Of a stretch of DNA of 64,000 nt, positions 53,613-64,000 are shown piece after piece. Within the stretch, counting starts at the first letter, position 1. Every line of letters begins with the position of its first letter. Below the pieces are notes generated by a model. It was not told where the DNA came from. It ran no database searches and worked only from the letters and a program-made list of their open reading frames with translations. Location of the stretch: assembly GCF_030063305.1 (NCBI RefSeq), contig NZ_JASISV010000002.1:248001-312000 (forward strand). Reading direction: 5' to 3'. Origin of the DNA: Salinibacterium sp. G-O1 (GTDB lineage Bacteria > Actinomycetota > Actinomycetes > Actinomycetales > Microbacteriaceae). The translations under genes were made by a program, and so were the position numbers.

Positions 53613-55496
53613 TCACTGTTGGAGCCGCTCGACCACTGTGGAGGCCAGCGCGGGACCGATGCCCTTCACCTCGGTGATGGCGTCTGCGTCCGCCTTCCTC
53701 AGACTCGAGACCGACCCAAAGTGCCTGAGGAGCTCACGAACGCGTGCCGGGCCGAGCCCCGGAATCTCGGCAAGCACCGACTGGATGTCGTTTTTGCGCT
53801 TCTGTCGCTGATAGCTGATCGCGAACCTGTGCGCTTCGTCACGAATCCGTTGAATGAGGAAGAGAGCGTCGCTGTTTCGAGGGAGGATGACCGGGAAGTC
53901 AGAGTCGGGCAGCCAGATCTCCTCGAGCCGTTTGGCTATGCCGCACAGCTGAATGCCGGTGATGCCGGCGTCGTCGAGCGCACGCTGCGCCGCAGCGACC
54001 TGCGGTTGCCCGCCATCCACGATCAATAGTTGCGGTGGGTACGCGAACTTCTTTCGCCTCGTCTCGACACCGTCGGCCGCGTCGAGCGCCTCAGAAACGG
54101 TGCTGGTGGCCGGCTCTTTCAGGTAAGCAAGACGCCGCGACAGTGTCTGATAGATCGATTCGGTGTCGTCCGTTGATTCCGGAATGCTGAAGCGGCGGTA
54201 CTGGTCTTTGCGCGGCAGACCGTCTTCGAATACGACCATCGACGCGACGATGTTGGTGCCGCTCAGGTGTGACACGTCGTAGCACTCCATGCGCAGCGGC
54301 GCATCCGGCATCGACAGCGCCTCCTGAATATCGGAGAGGGCCTGCGATCGTGCCACGAAGTCACCGCTGCGGCGGGTCTTGTACAGGATGAGGGCATTTT
54401 GGGCGTTCTGCGTCACCGTCTGTGACAGGGCTGCCTTGTCTCCGCGCTGCGCGACAGCAAGCCTCACCCGGGCACCAGGGCCACGCAGCTCCCCCAGCCA
54501 CCGCCCGAGAGCTGGCGCGTCATCCGGAAGCGCCGGGACGAAAACGTCGCGCGGTGGTACCGCGTCTTCATAGGCGTTCTGCAGCACCGACTCGACCAGG
54601 TCTGGCAGTTCGACATCCAGCTCCTTGTCGACGACCCATCCCCTCACACCCCGGATGCGGCCGCCGCGCACGATGAACTGCTGCACGGCCGCGGCGAGTT
54701 CGTCGTGAGCGATACCAAAGAGGTCGGCGTCGACGCCGTCGTCGAGCACCACGGCATTCTTCGCCAGCGCTGTCTCCATCGCGGCGATCTGATCTCGAAA
54801 ACGCGCCGCGGACTCGTAGTCCATCGCCGCAGATGCCTCTTTCATCCGTTTCGTGATGCCGGCCACGTATCGGGAGTCGTTGCCGCCCATGAAGCTTGCG
54901 AAATCCAGTGCGATCGACTTGTGCTCTTCGAGCGTTACTCGTCCCACGCAGGGCGCCGCACATTTGCCAATGTCGCCAAGCAGGCATGGACGGCCGGTCT
55001 GTTGGGCTCGTTTGAAGGTGGTCTCAGTGCAGCTTCGCATCGGGAATGCCTTGAGCATGATGTCGACGGTCTCGCGGATCGCCCACGCGCGACTGTACGG
55101 CCCGAAGTAGCGGGCGTTGGGGATGGAACGGTTGCGAGTCACAAGAACCCGCGGCACCGGATCGCCGAGCGTTATCGCCAGATAGGGGTACGACTTGTCA
55201 TCTTTGTACTGAACGTTGAACGGCGGATCGAATTCCTTGATCCAGGTGAATTCCAGTTGCAGCGCCTCGAAGTCGTTGCTGACGACGGTCCACTCCACTG
55301 ACGAGGCGGTCAGCACCATTCTGCGCGTGCGTTCGTGCAGCGAGTTGAGCGGCGCGAAGTAGTTGCTCAGCCTTGACCTGAGGTTCTTCGCCTTACCGAC
55401 ATACAGCACTCGCGACGAGGCATCGCGAAATCTGTATACGCCCGCCTGCTGCGGGATCTCGCCCGCCTTCGGACGCCAGCTGACCGTGGTGGCCAT
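53613..55496 (-). CDS. uvrC: UvrC, excinuclease ABC subunit C
   Basis: A 627-residue UvrC. The N-terminal GIY-YIG nuclease is [20 protein letters not shown]. The UvrB-binding motif is [16 protein letters not shown]. An RNase-H-like endonuclease domain contains [20 protein letters not shown], and two helix-hairpin-helix motifs end the protein ([20 protein letters not shown]). It makes both incisions in nucleotide excision repair. It starts 27 bases after the uvrA stop. Confidence 0.97.
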   Translation of the reverse strand: MATTVSWRPKAGEIPQQAGVYRFRDASSRVLYVGKAKNLRSRLSNYFAPLNSLHERTRRMVLTASSVEWTVVSNDFEALQLEFTWIKEFDPPFNVQYKDDKSYPYLAITLGDPVPRVLVTRNRSIPNARYFGPYSRAWAIRETVDIMLKAFPMRSCTETTFKRAQQTGRPCLLGDIGKCAAPCVGRVTLEEHKSIALDFASFMGGNDSRYVAGITKRMKEASAAMDYESAARFRDQIAAMETALAKNAVVLDDGVDADLFGIAHDELAAAVQQFIVRGGRIRGVRGWVVDKELDVELPDLVESVLQNAYEDAVPPRDVFVPALPDDAPALGRWLGELRGPGARVRLAVAQRGDKAALSQTVTQNAQNALILYKTRRSGDFVARSQALSDIQEALSMPDAPLRMECYDVSHLSGTNIVASMVVFEDGLPRKDQYRRFSIPESTDDTESIYQTLSRRLAYLKEPATSTVSEALDAADGVETRRKKFAYPPQLLIVDGGQPQVAAAQRALDDAGITGIQLCGIAKRLEEIWLPDSDFPVILPRNSDALFLIQRIRDEAHRFAISYQRQKRKNDIQSVLAEIPGLGPARVRELLRHFGSVSSLRKADADAITEVKGIGPALASTVVERLQQ

Positions 55497-55523
55497 CGTT
55501 AGCGTGCTCAGGCCGCGTGCGGG

Positions 55524-58445
55524 CTAAGCACGACTTCCTTCCAGCGTTTCTTTGAGGAACATGCCGGTGTGGCTGCCCTCCACCTTCGCCAATTGCTCGG
55601 GTGTGCCGATCGACAGCACCTCGCCACCTCCGGCGCCGCCCTCGGGGCCGAGATCGATCAGCCAGTCGGCCGACTTGATGACATCGAGGTTGTGCTCAAT
55701 CACGATGACGGTGTTGCCCTTATCGACCAGACCGTTCAGCACCATGAGCAGTTTGCGCACATCCTCGAAATGGAGACCCGTGGTGGGTTCATCGAGAACG
55801 TAAATGCTGCGGCCCATCGACCGTCGCTGCAGTTCTGTCGCGAGCTTCACACGTTGTGCCTCGCCACCAGACAGAGTGGTCGCGCTTTGGCCGAGTCGGA
55901 CATAACCGAGCCCGACCTCTTCGAGCGTCCTGAGGTACCGGTGGATCGACGAGATGGCCTCGAAGAACTCTGCGGCTTCGCTGATGGGCATGTCGAGCAC
56001 TTCGGCGATGTTTTTGCTCTTGTACTTCACCGCGAGGGTCTCGCGGTTGTACCGGGCTCCCCCGCACACCTCGCACGCCACGTACACGTCTGGCAGGAAG
56101 TTCATTTCAATCTTGATGGTTCCGTCACCGGAGCAGTTCTCGCAGCGACCGCCCTTGACGTTGAAGCTGAATCGGCCGGGCAGGTACCCGCGAGCCTTCG
56201 CGTCTGCGGTTTCGGAGAACAGGGTGCGGATCTTGTCGAACACGCCGGTGTACGTTGCCGGGTTCGACCGCGGGGTGCGACCGATGGGTGCCTGGTCGAC
56301 GTGCACGACCTTATCGAGGTTGTCGAGGCCGGTGACCCTGGTGTGTTTTCCGGCAACCTGGCGTGCTCCGTTGAGCTGGTTGGCGAGCACCTTGTACAGG
56401 ATGTCGTTGACCAGGCTGGACTTGCCCGACCCGCTGACGCCGGTCACCGCCGTGAAAACGCCCAGCGGGAATCCCACTGTGACATTCCTGAGGTTGTTGG
56501 CCTTCGCGCCCTCGACAATGACCTGACGGGACTTGTCGATTTTCCTGCGCTTCTTCGGCGTCTCGATCTTTCTACGCCCGGCAAGGTAGTCACCCGTGAT
56601 GGATTCGGGATTCGCCAGAAGTCCCTCGTATGAACCCGAGTGCACGACCATGCCGCCGTGTTCGCCCGCCCCTGGGCCGATGTCAACGATCCAGTCGGCA
56701 GTTCTGATGGTGTCTTCGTCGTGCTCAACGACGATCAGGGTGTTGCCGAGATTCTTGAGCTTGACGAGAGTTTCGATCAGACGACGGTTGTCGCGCTGGT
56801 GCAGACCGATGCTGGGCTCATCCAGAACGTAGAGCACGCCGGTCAGCCCCGAGCCGATCTGTGTCGCAAGACGAATGCGCTGTGCTTCACCGCCGCTGAG
56901 GGTTGCGGCCGCGCGCATCAGGTTGAGGTAGCTCAAACCGACCTCAATCAGGAACTCGAGCCTGAGGCGGATCTCACGAAGCACCTGGGCTGCAATCTTC
57001 GCATCGCGGGTCGACAGCACCAGGTTCTGCATGAACTCGTAGGAGTCGAGCAGGCTCAGCTCACAAACGTCGGAGATGCTCGCGCCCTCGACAGTGACGG
57101 CCAGTACCTCGGGTTTGAGCCGCTTGCCATCGCACACCGGGCACGGAATTTCTCGGAGATAGTCGGCCACACGCTGGCGCTGCGAGTCTGTCTCGGCCTC
57201 GATGTATTTGCGCTCCATGTAGGGGATGACGCCTTCGAAGCCGGTCGAGTACTTCATCTCGCGACCGAAGCGGTTCTTCCACTTCACGGTCACCTGGAAG
57301 TTGTTGCCGCGTAAAATCGCTTCCTGCACGTCGGCAGACAACTCCCCCCACGGCGTCTTCAGCGAGAAGTCCAGATCCTGGGACAGCCCAACGAGCAGCT
57401 TCTCGAAGTAGTTGAACAGGCCCTTGCCCGCGCTCGTCCACGGCAGGATCGCACCGTCGGCGAGACTCACACTGTCGCCTGCGATCAGCAGATCAGCATC
57501 GACAGACATCCGGGTGCCGAGCCCGGAGCACTCCGGGCACGCGCCGAACGGTGCGTTGAACGAGAAGGTGCGCGGCTCGATTTCGGTCAACTGGAGTGCG
57601 TGATTGTTGGGGCAGGACAGTTTCTCGGAATAGGTGCGCCATGCGGCATCCCCCTCAAGATCCACATAGTTGACGGACACGATGCCGTCGGTGAGACGCA
57701 GCGCGGTCTCGAGTGAATCAGTCAGCCGGGTGAGGATGTCGTCGCCGGCGACGAGGCGGTCAACCACTACCGAAATGTCGTGCTTGTACTGCTTCTTCAG
57801 CTTCGGCGGATCGCTCAGCTGGATCTGCTCACCGTCGACAAGGGCCCGTGAATAGCCGCTCGAGGCGAGCTCGCTGAAGAGATCGACGAATTCACCCTTC
57901 TTCTGGGTGATGACGGGGCTCACCAGCTGATAGCGCGTGCCGGTTTCGAGTGTCATGAGCTGATCGGCGATCTGCTGCACACTTTGTCGCGAGATGAGTT
58001 CGCCGCATTCCGGGCAGTGCGGCACACCGATCCTTGCCCACAGCAGGCGCATGTAGTCGTAGATCTCGGTGATCGTTCCCACGGTCGACCTGGGGTTGCG
58101 GTTCGTCGACTTCTGATCGATGGATACCGCGGGGCTCAGCCCTTCGATGAAGTCGACGTCCGGGCGGTCGACCTGGCCCAGGAACTGCCGGGCGTAGGCG
58201 GAGAGGGACTCGACGTAGCGGCGCTGCCCCTCGGCAAAGATGGTGTCGAAGGCCAGGCTCGATTTGCCGGACCCGGACAACCCCGTGAAGACGACGAGTG
58301 AATCGCGAGGGATTTCGAGGTCGACGTTACGCAAATTGTGGACGCGGGCTCCACGAACACTCAGCAGGCCATGTGGTGCGCCTTTTGCGTCGATTGCATC
58401 GAGCATTGCGCTCTCGTCCAGCTCTTCGATTTCAGTAATTGACAC
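55524..58445 (-). CDS. uvrA: UvrA, excinuclease ABC subunit A
   Basis: A 973-residue UvrA with two ABC ATPase domains ([14 protein letters not shown] and [13 protein letters not shown]; signatures [16 protein letters not shown] and [14 protein letters not shown]) and two zinc modules (CPNNHALQL with [16 protein letters not shown] with CEVCGG). It finds distorted DNA and loads UvrB. The GTG start follows TAGGAT by seven bases with no ribosome binding site. No LexA box was found in the 88-bp leader. Confidence 0.98.
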   Translation of the reverse strand: MSITEIEELDESAMLDAIDAKGAPHGLLSVRGARVHNLRNVDLEIPRDSLVVFTGLSGSGKSSLAFDTIFAEGQRRYVESLSAYARQFLGQVDRPDVDFIEGLSPAVSIDQKSTNRNPRSTVGTITEIYDYMRLLWARIGVPHCPECGELISRQSVQQIADQLMTLETGTRYQLVSPVITQKKGEFVDLFSELASSGYSRALVDGEQIQLSDPPKLKKQYKHDISVVVDRLVAGDDILTRLTDSLETALRLTDGIVSVNYVDLEGDAAWRTYSEKLSCPNNHALQLTEIEPRTFSFNAPFGACPECSGLGTRMSVDADLLIAGDSVSLADGAILPWTSAGKGLFNYFEKLLVGLSQDLDFSLKTPWGELSADVQEAILRGNNFQVTVKWKNRFGREMKYSTGFEGVIPYMERKYIEAETDSQRQRVADYLREIPCPVCDGKRLKPEVLAVTVEGASISDVCELSLLDSYEFMQNLVLSTRDAKIAAQVLREIRLRLEFLIEVGLSYLNLMRAAATLSGGEAQRIRLATQIGSGLTGVLYVLDEPSIGLHQRDNRRLIETLVKLKNLGNTLIVVEHDEDTIRTADWIVDIGPGAGEHGGMVVHSGSYEGLLANPESITGDYLAGRRKIETPKKRRKIDKSRQVIVEGAKANNLRNVTVGFPLGVFTAVTGVSGSGKSSLVNDILYKVLANQLNGARQVAGKHTRVTGLDNLDKVVHVDQAPIGRTPRSNPATYTGVFDKIRTLFSETADAKARGYLPGRFSFNVKGGRCENCSGDGTIKIEMNFLPDVYVACEVCGGARYNRETLAVKYKSKNIAEVLDMPISEAAEFFEAISSIHRYLRTLEEVGLGYVRLGQSATTLSGGEAQRVKLATELQRRSMGRSIYVLDEPTTGLHFEDVRKLLMVLNGLVDKGNTVIVIEHNLDVIKSADWLIDLGPEGGAGGGEVLSIGTPEQLAKVEGSHTGMFLKETLEGSRA

Positions 58446-58452
58446 TCTCTAT

Positions 58453-58458
58453 ATCCTA
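58453..58458 (-). promoter_or_regulatory. -10 element (TAGGAT) for leaderless uvrA
   Basis: TAGGAT ends seven bases before the uvrA GTG; no ribosome binding site is present. Confidence 0.55.
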
Positions 58459-58533
58459 CGGATGCCACCGACATTGAAGCTGGACGGTGGGCGGTGCACG
58501 GTTGATCTTGGCGGGAGGTTCATGGGCGTCTTC

Positions 58534-60606
58534 TTACTGGAGATGACCGGCCTGCTCCATCTGGCGCAGTTCCCGCTTAAGATCCTGGACTTCGTCTCGC
58601 AGGCGGCCCGCGAGCTCGAACTTGAGTTCGCCGGCTGCCTGAAGCATCTGCTCGTTGAGTTCGAAGATGATCTTCTCGAGGTCATTGCCGCCCGCAGCGG
58701 CGAGGCCCTCTCGCTTGAGATTCGGCGTGGGAGCGCGTTTGCGACTCGCATCCGATTTTCCGGCGAGCACGGCGGCGGTATCGCCTGCCTCGCGCATGAT
58801 CTGATCGGTGATGTCGGCGATCTTCTTGCGAAGCGGCTGAGGATCGATGCCGCGCTCGAGGTTGTAGGCAATCTGCTTGTCGCGACGGCGAGTGGTCTCA
58901 TCGATGGCTTTCGCCATCGAATCGGTCATGCGGTCCGCGTACATGTGGACCTCGCCGGAGACGTTTCGCGCTGCTCGACCGATTGTCTGGATGAGGGAGG
59001 TGCCCGATCGCAGGAAACCCTCTTTGTCGGCGTCGAGAATGGCAACGAGAGAGACCTCGGGCAGGTCGAGACCCTCGCGCAGCAGGTTGATGCCGACGAG
59101 GACGTCGTAGACACCCTGTCTCAGCTCGGTGAGCAACTCGACCCTGCGCAGGGTGTCGACATCCGAATGGAGGTAGCGAACCCGCACGCCATGCTCCCCC
59201 AGGAATTCGGTGAGCTCCTCCGCCATCTTCTTTGTCAGCGTCGTGACCAGAACACGCTCGTTCTTATCGACCCTGATGCGGATCTCCTCGAGCAGGTCGT
59301 CTATCTGGCCCTTGGACGGTTTCACGAGGATTTGCGGATCGACAAGTCCCGTGGGCCTGATGACCTGTTCGACCACAGAATCGGTGATGCCGAGTTCGTA
59401 CTTGCCGGGTGTAGCTGACAGATAGACCTTCTGCCCGACGCGCCCCAGGAATTCTTCCCACTTGAGCGGACGGTTGTCCATGGCGCTCGGCAGCCTGAAG
59501 CCGTGCTCCACAAGGGTGCGTTTGCGCGAGGCGTCGCCCTCGTACATGGCGCCGATTTGCGGGACCGTAACGTGGGACTCGTCGATAACGACGAGGAAGT
59601 CCTCAGCGAAATAGTCGAGCAGACAGTGAGGCGCCTCGCCAGGCTGTCGACCGTCCATATGGCGCGAATAGTTCTCGATTCCGTTGCAGAAACCGATCTG
59701 CTCCATCATTTCGATGTCAAAGGTGGTGCGCATGCGAAGCCGCTGGGCCTCCAGGAGCTTGCCCTGACGTTCGAACTCCTGAAGGCGCTCGGCGAGTTCG
59801 TCCTGAATCGTGACGATGGCGCGCTGGATCGTGGCTGGGCTGGCGGCGTAGTGGGTTCCGGGGAAGACGGACACCGCATCCATGGTCTTCACGACTTCGC
59901 CCGTCAATGGATGGAGCGCGAAGATCGCCTCGATCTCGTTGCCGAACATCTCGATGCGGATCGCCAGCTCTTCGTACACCGGGATGATCTCGATGGTGTC
60001 ACCACGCACCCTGAAGGTGCCGCGGGAGAAGTCATAGTCATTGCGCTGGTACTGCATCGACACGAAGCGTCGGATGAGGGTCTCGCGGTCGATCTGCTGC
60101 CCCACCTGAAGCGCGACCATCGCCTCAAGGTATGACTCAGCGGCACCGAGGCCGTAGATGCACGACACCGTCGACACGACGACGACGTCACGGCGACTGA
60201 GCAGTGAGTTCGTCGTCGAATGTCTAAGGCGCTCTACCTCGGCGTTGATCGAGGAGTCTTTCTCGATGAACGTATCGGTCTGTGGGATGTAGGCCTCTGG
60301 CTGGTAGTAGTCGTAGTAGGACACGAAGTACTCGACAGCATTATTGGGCATGAGGTCGCGGAACTCATTGGCGAGCTGCGCCGCGAGGGTTTTGTTGTGC
60401 GACAGCACCAGTGTGGGCCGCTGAACCTGCTCGATCAGCCAGGCGGTTGTCGCCGACTTGCCGGTGCCCGTAGCCCCGAGCAATACCACGTCGGTTTCAC
60501 CCGCATTGATGCGTTGCGCGAGTTCGGCGATCGCCTGGGGCTGATCGCCGCTCGGAATGTACTCACTGACGACCTCGAAGGGTCGCACCGAGCGTGTGGG
60601 TTCCAT
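58534..60606 (-). CDS. uvrB: UvrB, excinuclease ABC subunit B
   Basis: A 690-residue UvrB: helicase Walker [15 protein letters not shown], the damage-probing beta-hairpin [21 protein letters not shown], motif [14 protein letters not shown] and the C-terminal UvrC-binding helix [21 protein letters not shown]. It verifies damage and recruits UvrC. The ATG follows TAAGCT by six bases with no ribosome binding site. It lies 88 bp upstream of uvrA on the same strand, so uvrB-uvrA-uvrC may be partly co-transcribed. Confidence 0.97.
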   Translation of the reverse strand: MEPTRSVRPFEVVSEYIPSGDQPQAIAELAQRINAGETDVVLLGATGTGKSATTAWLIEQVQRPTLVLSHNKTLAAQLANEFRDLMPNNAVEYFVSYYDYYQPEAYIPQTDTFIEKDSSINAEVERLRHSTTNSLLSRRDVVVVSTVSCIYGLGAAESYLEAMVALQVGQQIDRETLIRRFVSMQYQRNDYDFSRGTFRVRGDTIEIIPVYEELAIRIEMFGNEIEAIFALHPLTGEVVKTMDAVSVFPGTHYAASPATIQRAIVTIQDELAERLQEFERQGKLLEAQRLRMRTTFDIEMMEQIGFCNGIENYSRHMDGRQPGEAPHCLLDYFAEDFLVVIDESHVTVPQIGAMYEGDASRKRTLVEHGFRLPSAMDNRPLKWEEFLGRVGQKVYLSATPGKYELGITDSVVEQVIRPTGLVDPQILVKPSKGQIDDLLEEIRIRVDKNERVLVTTLTKKMAEELTEFLGEHGVRVRYLHSDVDTLRRVELLTELRQGVYDVLVGINLLREGLDLPEVSLVAILDADKEGFLRSGTSLIQTIGRAARNVSGEVHMYADRMTDSMAKAIDETTRRRDKQIAYNLERGIDPQPLRKKIADITDQIMREAGDTAAVLAGKSDASRKRAPTPNLKREGLAAAGGNDLEKIIFELNEQMLQAAGELKFELAGRLRDEVQDLKRELRQMEQAGHLQ

Positions 60607-60612
60607 GTTTCA

Positions 60613-60618
60613 AGCTTA
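60613..60618 (-). promoter_or_regulatory. -10 element (TAAGCT) for leaderless uvrB
   Basis: TAAGCT ends six bases before the uvrB ATG. Confidence 0.55.
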
Positions 60619-60634
60619 GGCACCCCCACCGACA

Positions 60635-61255
60635 TCACCGCCGGTGTTTGCTCAGGGCGGACTCCACAACGCGAAGCCACAGATCGTCGGCTTGTGCCAG
60701 AGTCTCGTCGAGGGTGCCATCACTGCCGATGATCACGTCGGCGATGGCCAACCGCTCTGCATCGGAGGCCTGGGATCCGATCCGCCTCTCGGCGTCTTCC
60801 CGACTGAGCCCGCGCAGCTCCACCATCCGCGCGATGCGAGTCTCGGCCGAGGCGTGAACAACGACAACGAGGTCGAACTCGTCGACCCGTGTTCCCTCGG
60901 CAAGCAGCGGAACGTCATAGACCACGACAGCACGAGGGTCTGCGGCCTCGGCCGCGGCAAAGAGAGCGTGAGAGGCCTCGAGCACCGCGGGATGGGTGAT
61001 TTCGTTGAGAACTTTGCGTTGCGCTGGATCGCTGAAGATGATCGAACCGAGGGCGGCACGGTCGAGAGTTCCGTCGTTGTGGATGACCTCATTGCCGAAT
61101 TGAGCGGCGATTGCCACCAGCGCTGGCGTGCCCGGCTCGACCACATCACGGGCCACCTGATCGGCATCCACGACGATCGCGCCGTGCTCGGCAAGTCGAC
61201 GCGCCACGACAGATTTTCCGGACGCAATTCCGCCGGTCAGCCCAATCAAATACAC
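60635..61255 (-). CDS. coaE: Dephospho-CoA kinase
   Basis: A 206-residue P-loop kinase: LIGLTGGIASGKSVVARRL at the N-terminus, [15 protein letters not shown] and VVYDVPLLAEGTRVDEFDLV. It phosphorylates dephospho-CoA at the ribose 3'-OH, the last step of CoA synthesis. The GTG start follows TAACAT by six bases. It lies 28 bp upstream of uvrB, as in other Micrococcales. The C-terminal DUF tail of mycobacterial CoaE is absent. Confidence 0.96.
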   Translation of the reverse strand: MYLIGLTGGIASGKSVVARRLAEHGAIVVDADQVARDVVEPGTPALVAIAAQFGNEVIHNDGTLDRAALGSIIFSDPAQRKVLNEITHPAVLEASHALFAAAEAADPRAVVVYDVPLLAEGTRVDEFDLVVVVHASAETRIARMVELRGLSREDAERRIGSQASDAERLAIADVIIGSDGTLDETLAQADDLWLRVVESALSKHRR

Positions 61256-61261
61256 GCGCCC

Positions 61262-61267
61262 ATGTTA
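61262..61267 (-). promoter_or_regulatory. -10 element (TAACAT) for leaderless coaE
   Basis: TAACAT ends six bases before the coaE GTG; no ribosome binding site is present. Confidence 0.55.
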
Positions 61268-61311
61268 GCGGCGCACGGCTGGTAACGTCAGATTATGGAA
61301 GGAAGACGCTG

Positions 61312-61914
61312 ATGTTCGAGATCCTGACGGGAACCGGATTGGCCGTGGCGGCCGGACTCAATGCGTACATCCCGCTGCTCGTTCTTGGCCTCGCCGGTCG
61401 CTTTCTCGACTTCGTGGAGCTGCCAGCGGCCTGGGCATGGCTGGCCAACGACTGGGTGCTGATCATCCTCGGTGTGCTGCTGGTCATCGAGGTCGCCGCC
61501 GACAAGATTCCCGTCGTCGATTCTGTGAACGACTGGATCCAGACGATCGTGCGGCCGGCCGCGGGCGGCATCGCTTTTGGAACGGGCTCGACCTCCGAAA
61601 CGGCAATCGTGGAAGACCCTGCGGCGTTTTTCAGTTCGAACGGTTGGGTTCCCATCGTCGTCGGGATACTGCTTGCCCTCATTACGCATGTCATCAAGAC
61701 GGCGTCGCGCCCGGCGCTGAATGCGGCAACCGCTGGCGTCGCGGCTCCCGTGGTGAGCACGCTGGAAGACTTCAGCAGCATCATCCTGAGCGTTCTGGCG
61801 TTGCTGTTGCCCGTGCTCGTTATCGTGGCTCTCGGAGGGCTGGTCATGGGGTTCGTGGTGCTGCTGCGGAGATCCCGTCGGCGCCGGGCAGAGCAGCGCG
61901 CGCTGCGCGTCTAA
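61312..61914 (+). CDS. DUF4126-like membrane protein
   Basis: A 200-residue protein with about five hydrophobic segments, including GTGLAVAAGLNAYIPLLVLG at the start, WVLIILGVLLVIEVAADKIPVVD and a C-terminal helix pair ending in RRSRRRRAEQRALRV. The pattern matches DUF4126, whose function is unknown. The upstream frame is open to 61111, but the ATG at 61312 has GGAAGGA about eight bases upstream and starts the first membrane span. It diverges from coaE over 56 bp. Confidence 0.85.
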   Translation: MFEILTGTGLAVAAGLNAYIPLLVLGLAGRFLDFVELPAAWAWLANDWVLIILGVLLVIEVAADKIPVVDSVNDWIQTIVRPAAGGIAFGTGSTSETAIVEDPAAFFSSNGWVPIVVGILLALITHVIKTASRPALNAATAGVAAPVVSTLEDFSSIILSVLALLLPVLVIVALGGLVMGFVVLLRRSRRRRAEQRALRV

Positions 61915-61953
61915 CCCGACACGAGGTCAGCCGCGCGGGCTGGCCGGGAACGA

Positions 61954-61987
61954 CGAATGGCCGGCCTCCGAGGAGACCGGCCATTCG
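61954..61987. terminator. Bidirectional hairpin between DUF4126 gene and rpsA
   Basis: An 11-bp perfect outer stem (CGAATGGCCGG / CCGGCCATTCG) continues into a partly paired inner arm (CCTCC / GGAG). It lies between the convergent stops at 61914 and 62014. Confidence 0.82.
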
Positions 61988-62013
61988 TGCTGTGCCCTGT
62001 GGGGCCTACTCGA

Positions 62014-63477
62014 TTAGGAGTTGTTGCTCAGCTTCTCGCGAAGAGCTGCAAGCGCCTCGTCGTCTGCGAGCGTGCCGGCGCCCGTAGGCGTCTCGTCGCT
62101 GCCGAACGATGATGCTCCGGCGGGAACGCCCGTGACAGGCATGTCCTCCTGGAGTGCGGCCGCTGCGACCTGCTTCTTGTGCTGTTCCCAACGCTCCTGG
62201 GCTGCAGCGTAATCCTGCTCCCACTTCTCGCGCTGGGTCTCGAAGCCCTCTTTCCACTCGTTCGTCTCCGGGTCGAATCCGTCCGGGTACTTGTAGTTGC
62301 CCTGGTCGTCGTACTCGGTGAGCATTCCGTAGAGTGCCGGGTCGAACTCGGTTCCTTCGGGGTCGACGCCATCGTTCGCCTGCTTCAGCGAGAGCGAGAT
62401 GCGGCGACGCTCGAGGTCGATGTCGATGACCTTGACGAAGACCTCGTCGTTGACAGAGACAACCTGCTCAGCGAGCTCAACGTGCTTGCCCGACAGCTCG
62501 GAGATGTGCACGAGGCCCTCGATGCCCTCTGCAACGCGAACGAACGCGCCGAAGGGAACGAGCTTGGTGACCTTTCCGGGTGCAACCTGGCCGATTGCGT
62601 GCGTGCGGGCGAATACCTGCCACGGGTCTTCCTGCGTTGCCTTGAGCGACAGTGAAACGCGCTCGCGCTCGAGGTCGACCTCGAGGATCTCGACGGTGAC
62701 CTCCTGGCCAACCTCGACAACCTCTGAGGCGTGCTCGATGTGCTTCCACGACAGCTCGGAAACGTGAACGAGTCCGTCCACACCGCCGAGGTCGACGAAT
62801 GCGCCGAAGTTGACGATCGAGGAGACGACACCCTTGCGAACCTGGCCCTTGGCGAGGTTGTTGAGGAAGGTCGTGCGGCTTTCGCTCTGGGTCTGCTCAA
62901 GGAGGGCGCGACGCGAAAGCACAACGTTGTTGCGGTTCTTGTCGAGCTCGAGGATCTTGGCCTCGATCTCCTGGCCGAGGTACGGCGTGAGGTCGCGAAC
63001 GCGGCGCAGCTCGATGAGCGATGCCGGCAGGAATCCACGGAGTCCGATGTCGACGATAAGTCCACCCTTGACGACCTCGATGACCGAACCGGTCACGACG
63101 CCATCGGCTTCCTTGATCTTCTCAACATCGCCCCATGCGCGCTCGTACTGTGCGCGCTTCTTGGACAGGATGAGACGGCCCTCTTTGTCCTCCTTCTGGA
63201 GAACGAGTGCCTCGACGGTGTCGCCAACCTGGACGACCTCTGTCGGGTCTACATCATGTTTGATGGAGAGTTCGCGGGAGGGAATAACGCCCTCGGTCTT
63301 GTAACCGACGTCGAGGAGGACCTCGTCACGATCGATTTTGACGACGGTGCCCTCGATGAGGTCTCCGTCGTTGAAAAACTTCAGTGTCTTTTCGACCGCG
63401 GCGAGAAAGTCTTCAGCAGATCCGATGTCATTGATGGCGACCTGCTTGGGTGCCTTGTCGGTCGTTACGATTGTCAT
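62014..63477 (-). CDS. rpsA: 30S ribosomal protein S1
   Basis: A 487-residue S1 with four S1 RNA-binding domains (about residues 36-105, 123-190, 208-276 and 293-362), seen as repeated GTVVKIDRDEVLLDVGYKTEG-like and LVHVSELSGKH-like stretches. An Ala- and acid-rich tail follows, ending AALREKLSNNS. It helps mRNA binding to the ribosome, notably for structured leaders. The frame is open upstream to 63564, but the ATG at 63477 (TIVTTDKAPKQVAINDIG) is the family start, with GGAG upstream. Confidence 0.96.
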   Translation of the reverse strand: MTIVTTDKAPKQVAINDIGSAEDFLAAVEKTLKFFNDGDLIEGTVVKIDRDEVLLDVGYKTEGVIPSRELSIKHDVDPTEVVQVGDTVEALVLQKEDKEGRLILSKKRAQYERAWGDVEKIKEADGVVTGSVIEVVKGGLIVDIGLRGFLPASLIELRRVRDLTPYLGQEIEAKILELDKNRNNVVLSRRALLEQTQSESRTTFLNNLAKGQVRKGVVSSIVNFGAFVDLGGVDGLVHVSELSWKHIEHASEVVEVGQEVTVEILEVDLERERVSLSLKATQEDPWQVFARTHAIGQVAPGKVTKLVPFGAFVRVAEGIEGLVHISELSGKHVELAEQVVSVNDEVFVKVIDIDLERRRISLSLKQANDGVDPEGTEFDPALYGMLTEYDDQGNYKYPDGFDPETNEWKEGFETQREKWEQDYAAAQERWEQHKKQVAAAALQEDMPVTGVPAGASSFGSDETPTGAGTLADDEALAALREKLSNNS

Positions 63478-63581
63478 GTAGTAGTTGCTCCGGTATGGAC
63501 ATGATTGGGCCGCTGGCACGTTGTGCAATTTTTCTGTAGCCAGAGGCATGCGGATAGATGCCACGAATGTGACATTCCAGC

Positions 63582-64000
63582 TTAGCGTGCCTGCGACTCG
63601 AGTACCACCCGTGGCTCCGGTCCGGCGGCGGGTCGCTTGGTGCTGGCGAATATAACGAGTCGCTGCATCTGATAGCTGACGATGTACAGGACGACGTCGA
63701 CGATGATCTTCGAGGGAACAAGAGCGACGCCGAGTCCGGTGAGCGCAAGGATGCCCAGGTAGCTCGCCACCACAATCGCGATGGCCAGGATGATGTACCG
63801 AAGCAGCTGCCTGCGCGGGCGGGGTTCCGTCGCGCCGAACACGAGGTGGCGGTTGATGAGGAAGTTTGCCGTGCCGCTGATCATCCGCGCCCCGAAAACG
63901 GCAGCCACGAGGGATCCGGTGAGCAGGATCAGCAACTGAACCGCTACCAGGTCAAGCACGAAGGAGCCAAGGGACGACAGGCCAAAGAGAGCAAGTGGCC
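63582..64000 (-). CDS. GtrA-family membrane protein, N-terminus cut by window edge
   Basis: An open frame that continues past the window edge, with four hydrophobic spans. The family stretch MISGTANFLINRHLVFG lies in the middle, and LPALAL-type residues continue upstream of 63959 without a stop (PLALFGLSSLGSF). GtrA-like proteins are small membrane proteins linked to polyprenyl-phosphate sugar flipping and cell-surface polysaccharides. The true start lies outside the window. Confidence 0.82.
   Translation of the reverse strand, partial: PLALFGLSSLGSFVLDLVAVQLLILLTGSLVAAVFGARMISGTANFLINRHLVFGATEPRPRRQLLRYIILAIAIVVASYLGILALTGLGVALVPSKIIVDVVLYIVSYQMQRLVIFASTKRPAAGPEPRVVLESQAR

Noticed and set aside
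58446-60634. SOS boxes before uvrA, uvrB or dinB
   Set aside because: I looked for GAAC-N4-GTTC in the leaders of these genes and found none; only the imuA' promoter has a clear box.

Overview
This is a contiguous chromosomal stretch from a GC-rich actinobacterium. Three things suggest the family Microbacteriaceae (Micrococcales), possibly a cold-adapted member: the gene order uvrB-uvrA-uvrC-rapZ-whiA-sodA-gap-pgk-tpiA-secG-rbpA, the block tkt-tal-pgi-zwf-opcA-pgl, and the frequent GTG/TTG starts with many apparently leaderless promoters. I saw no rRNA, tRNA, CRISPR array, insertion sequence or prophage. Nearly all of the DNA is tightly packed protein-coding sequence. Gene assignments rest on recognisable motifs and family lengths read by eye; no search was run.

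Layout. Positions 1-1.3 kb hold a cut-off membrane protein, an SRPBCC-fold protein and a DUF2834 protein. Positions 1.35-10.6 kb form a mutagenesis and repair island: an SOS-box promoter drives imuA'-imuB-dnaE2, followed by a cold-shock protein, an SF2 helicase and DNA polymerase IV. Positions 10.7-19.6 kb are mixed housekeeping and accessory genes: a GlsB-type membrane protein, SGNH hydrolase, fatty-acid desaturase, D-Ala-D-Ala carboxypeptidase, APH-like kinase, TrmH methyltransferase, sirtuin, histidine phosphatase, GT4 glycosyltransferase and alpha/beta hydrolase. Positions 19.7-28.3 kb carry storage-carbohydrate genes (treS, glgA/glgM, glgC), an unusual DEDDh exonuclease-NUDIX fusion, ribosomal protein L31 type B, a solitary ABC ATPase, serB and a fabG-type reductase.

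Positions 28.4-38.5 kb contain a small operon ending in SURF1, an ABC-F ATPase, BioY, the SUF iron-sulfur genes (sufB, sufD, Rieske protein, sufC, sufT-like) and the tail-to-tail haem A genes ctaA and ctaB. Positions 38.8-47 kb are the oxidative and non-oxidative pentose-phosphate operon plus pgi. Positions 47-64 kb read almost entirely on the minus strand: rbpA, secG, lower glycolysis, sodA, whiA, rapZ, the UvrABC excision-repair genes, coaE, rpsA and a GtrA-family gene cut by the window edge.

How it fits together. Two DNA-damage systems flank the window: error-prone synthesis on the left and nucleotide excision repair on the right. Between them lies central carbon metabolism, plus respiratory and Fe-S maturation. 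The most unusual single item is the exonuclease-NUDIX fusion at 21495-23102. The most informative regulatory signals are the perfect LexA box inside the imuA' promoter and a recurring TANNNT element placed six or seven bases before start codons, which implies widespread leaderless mRNAs.
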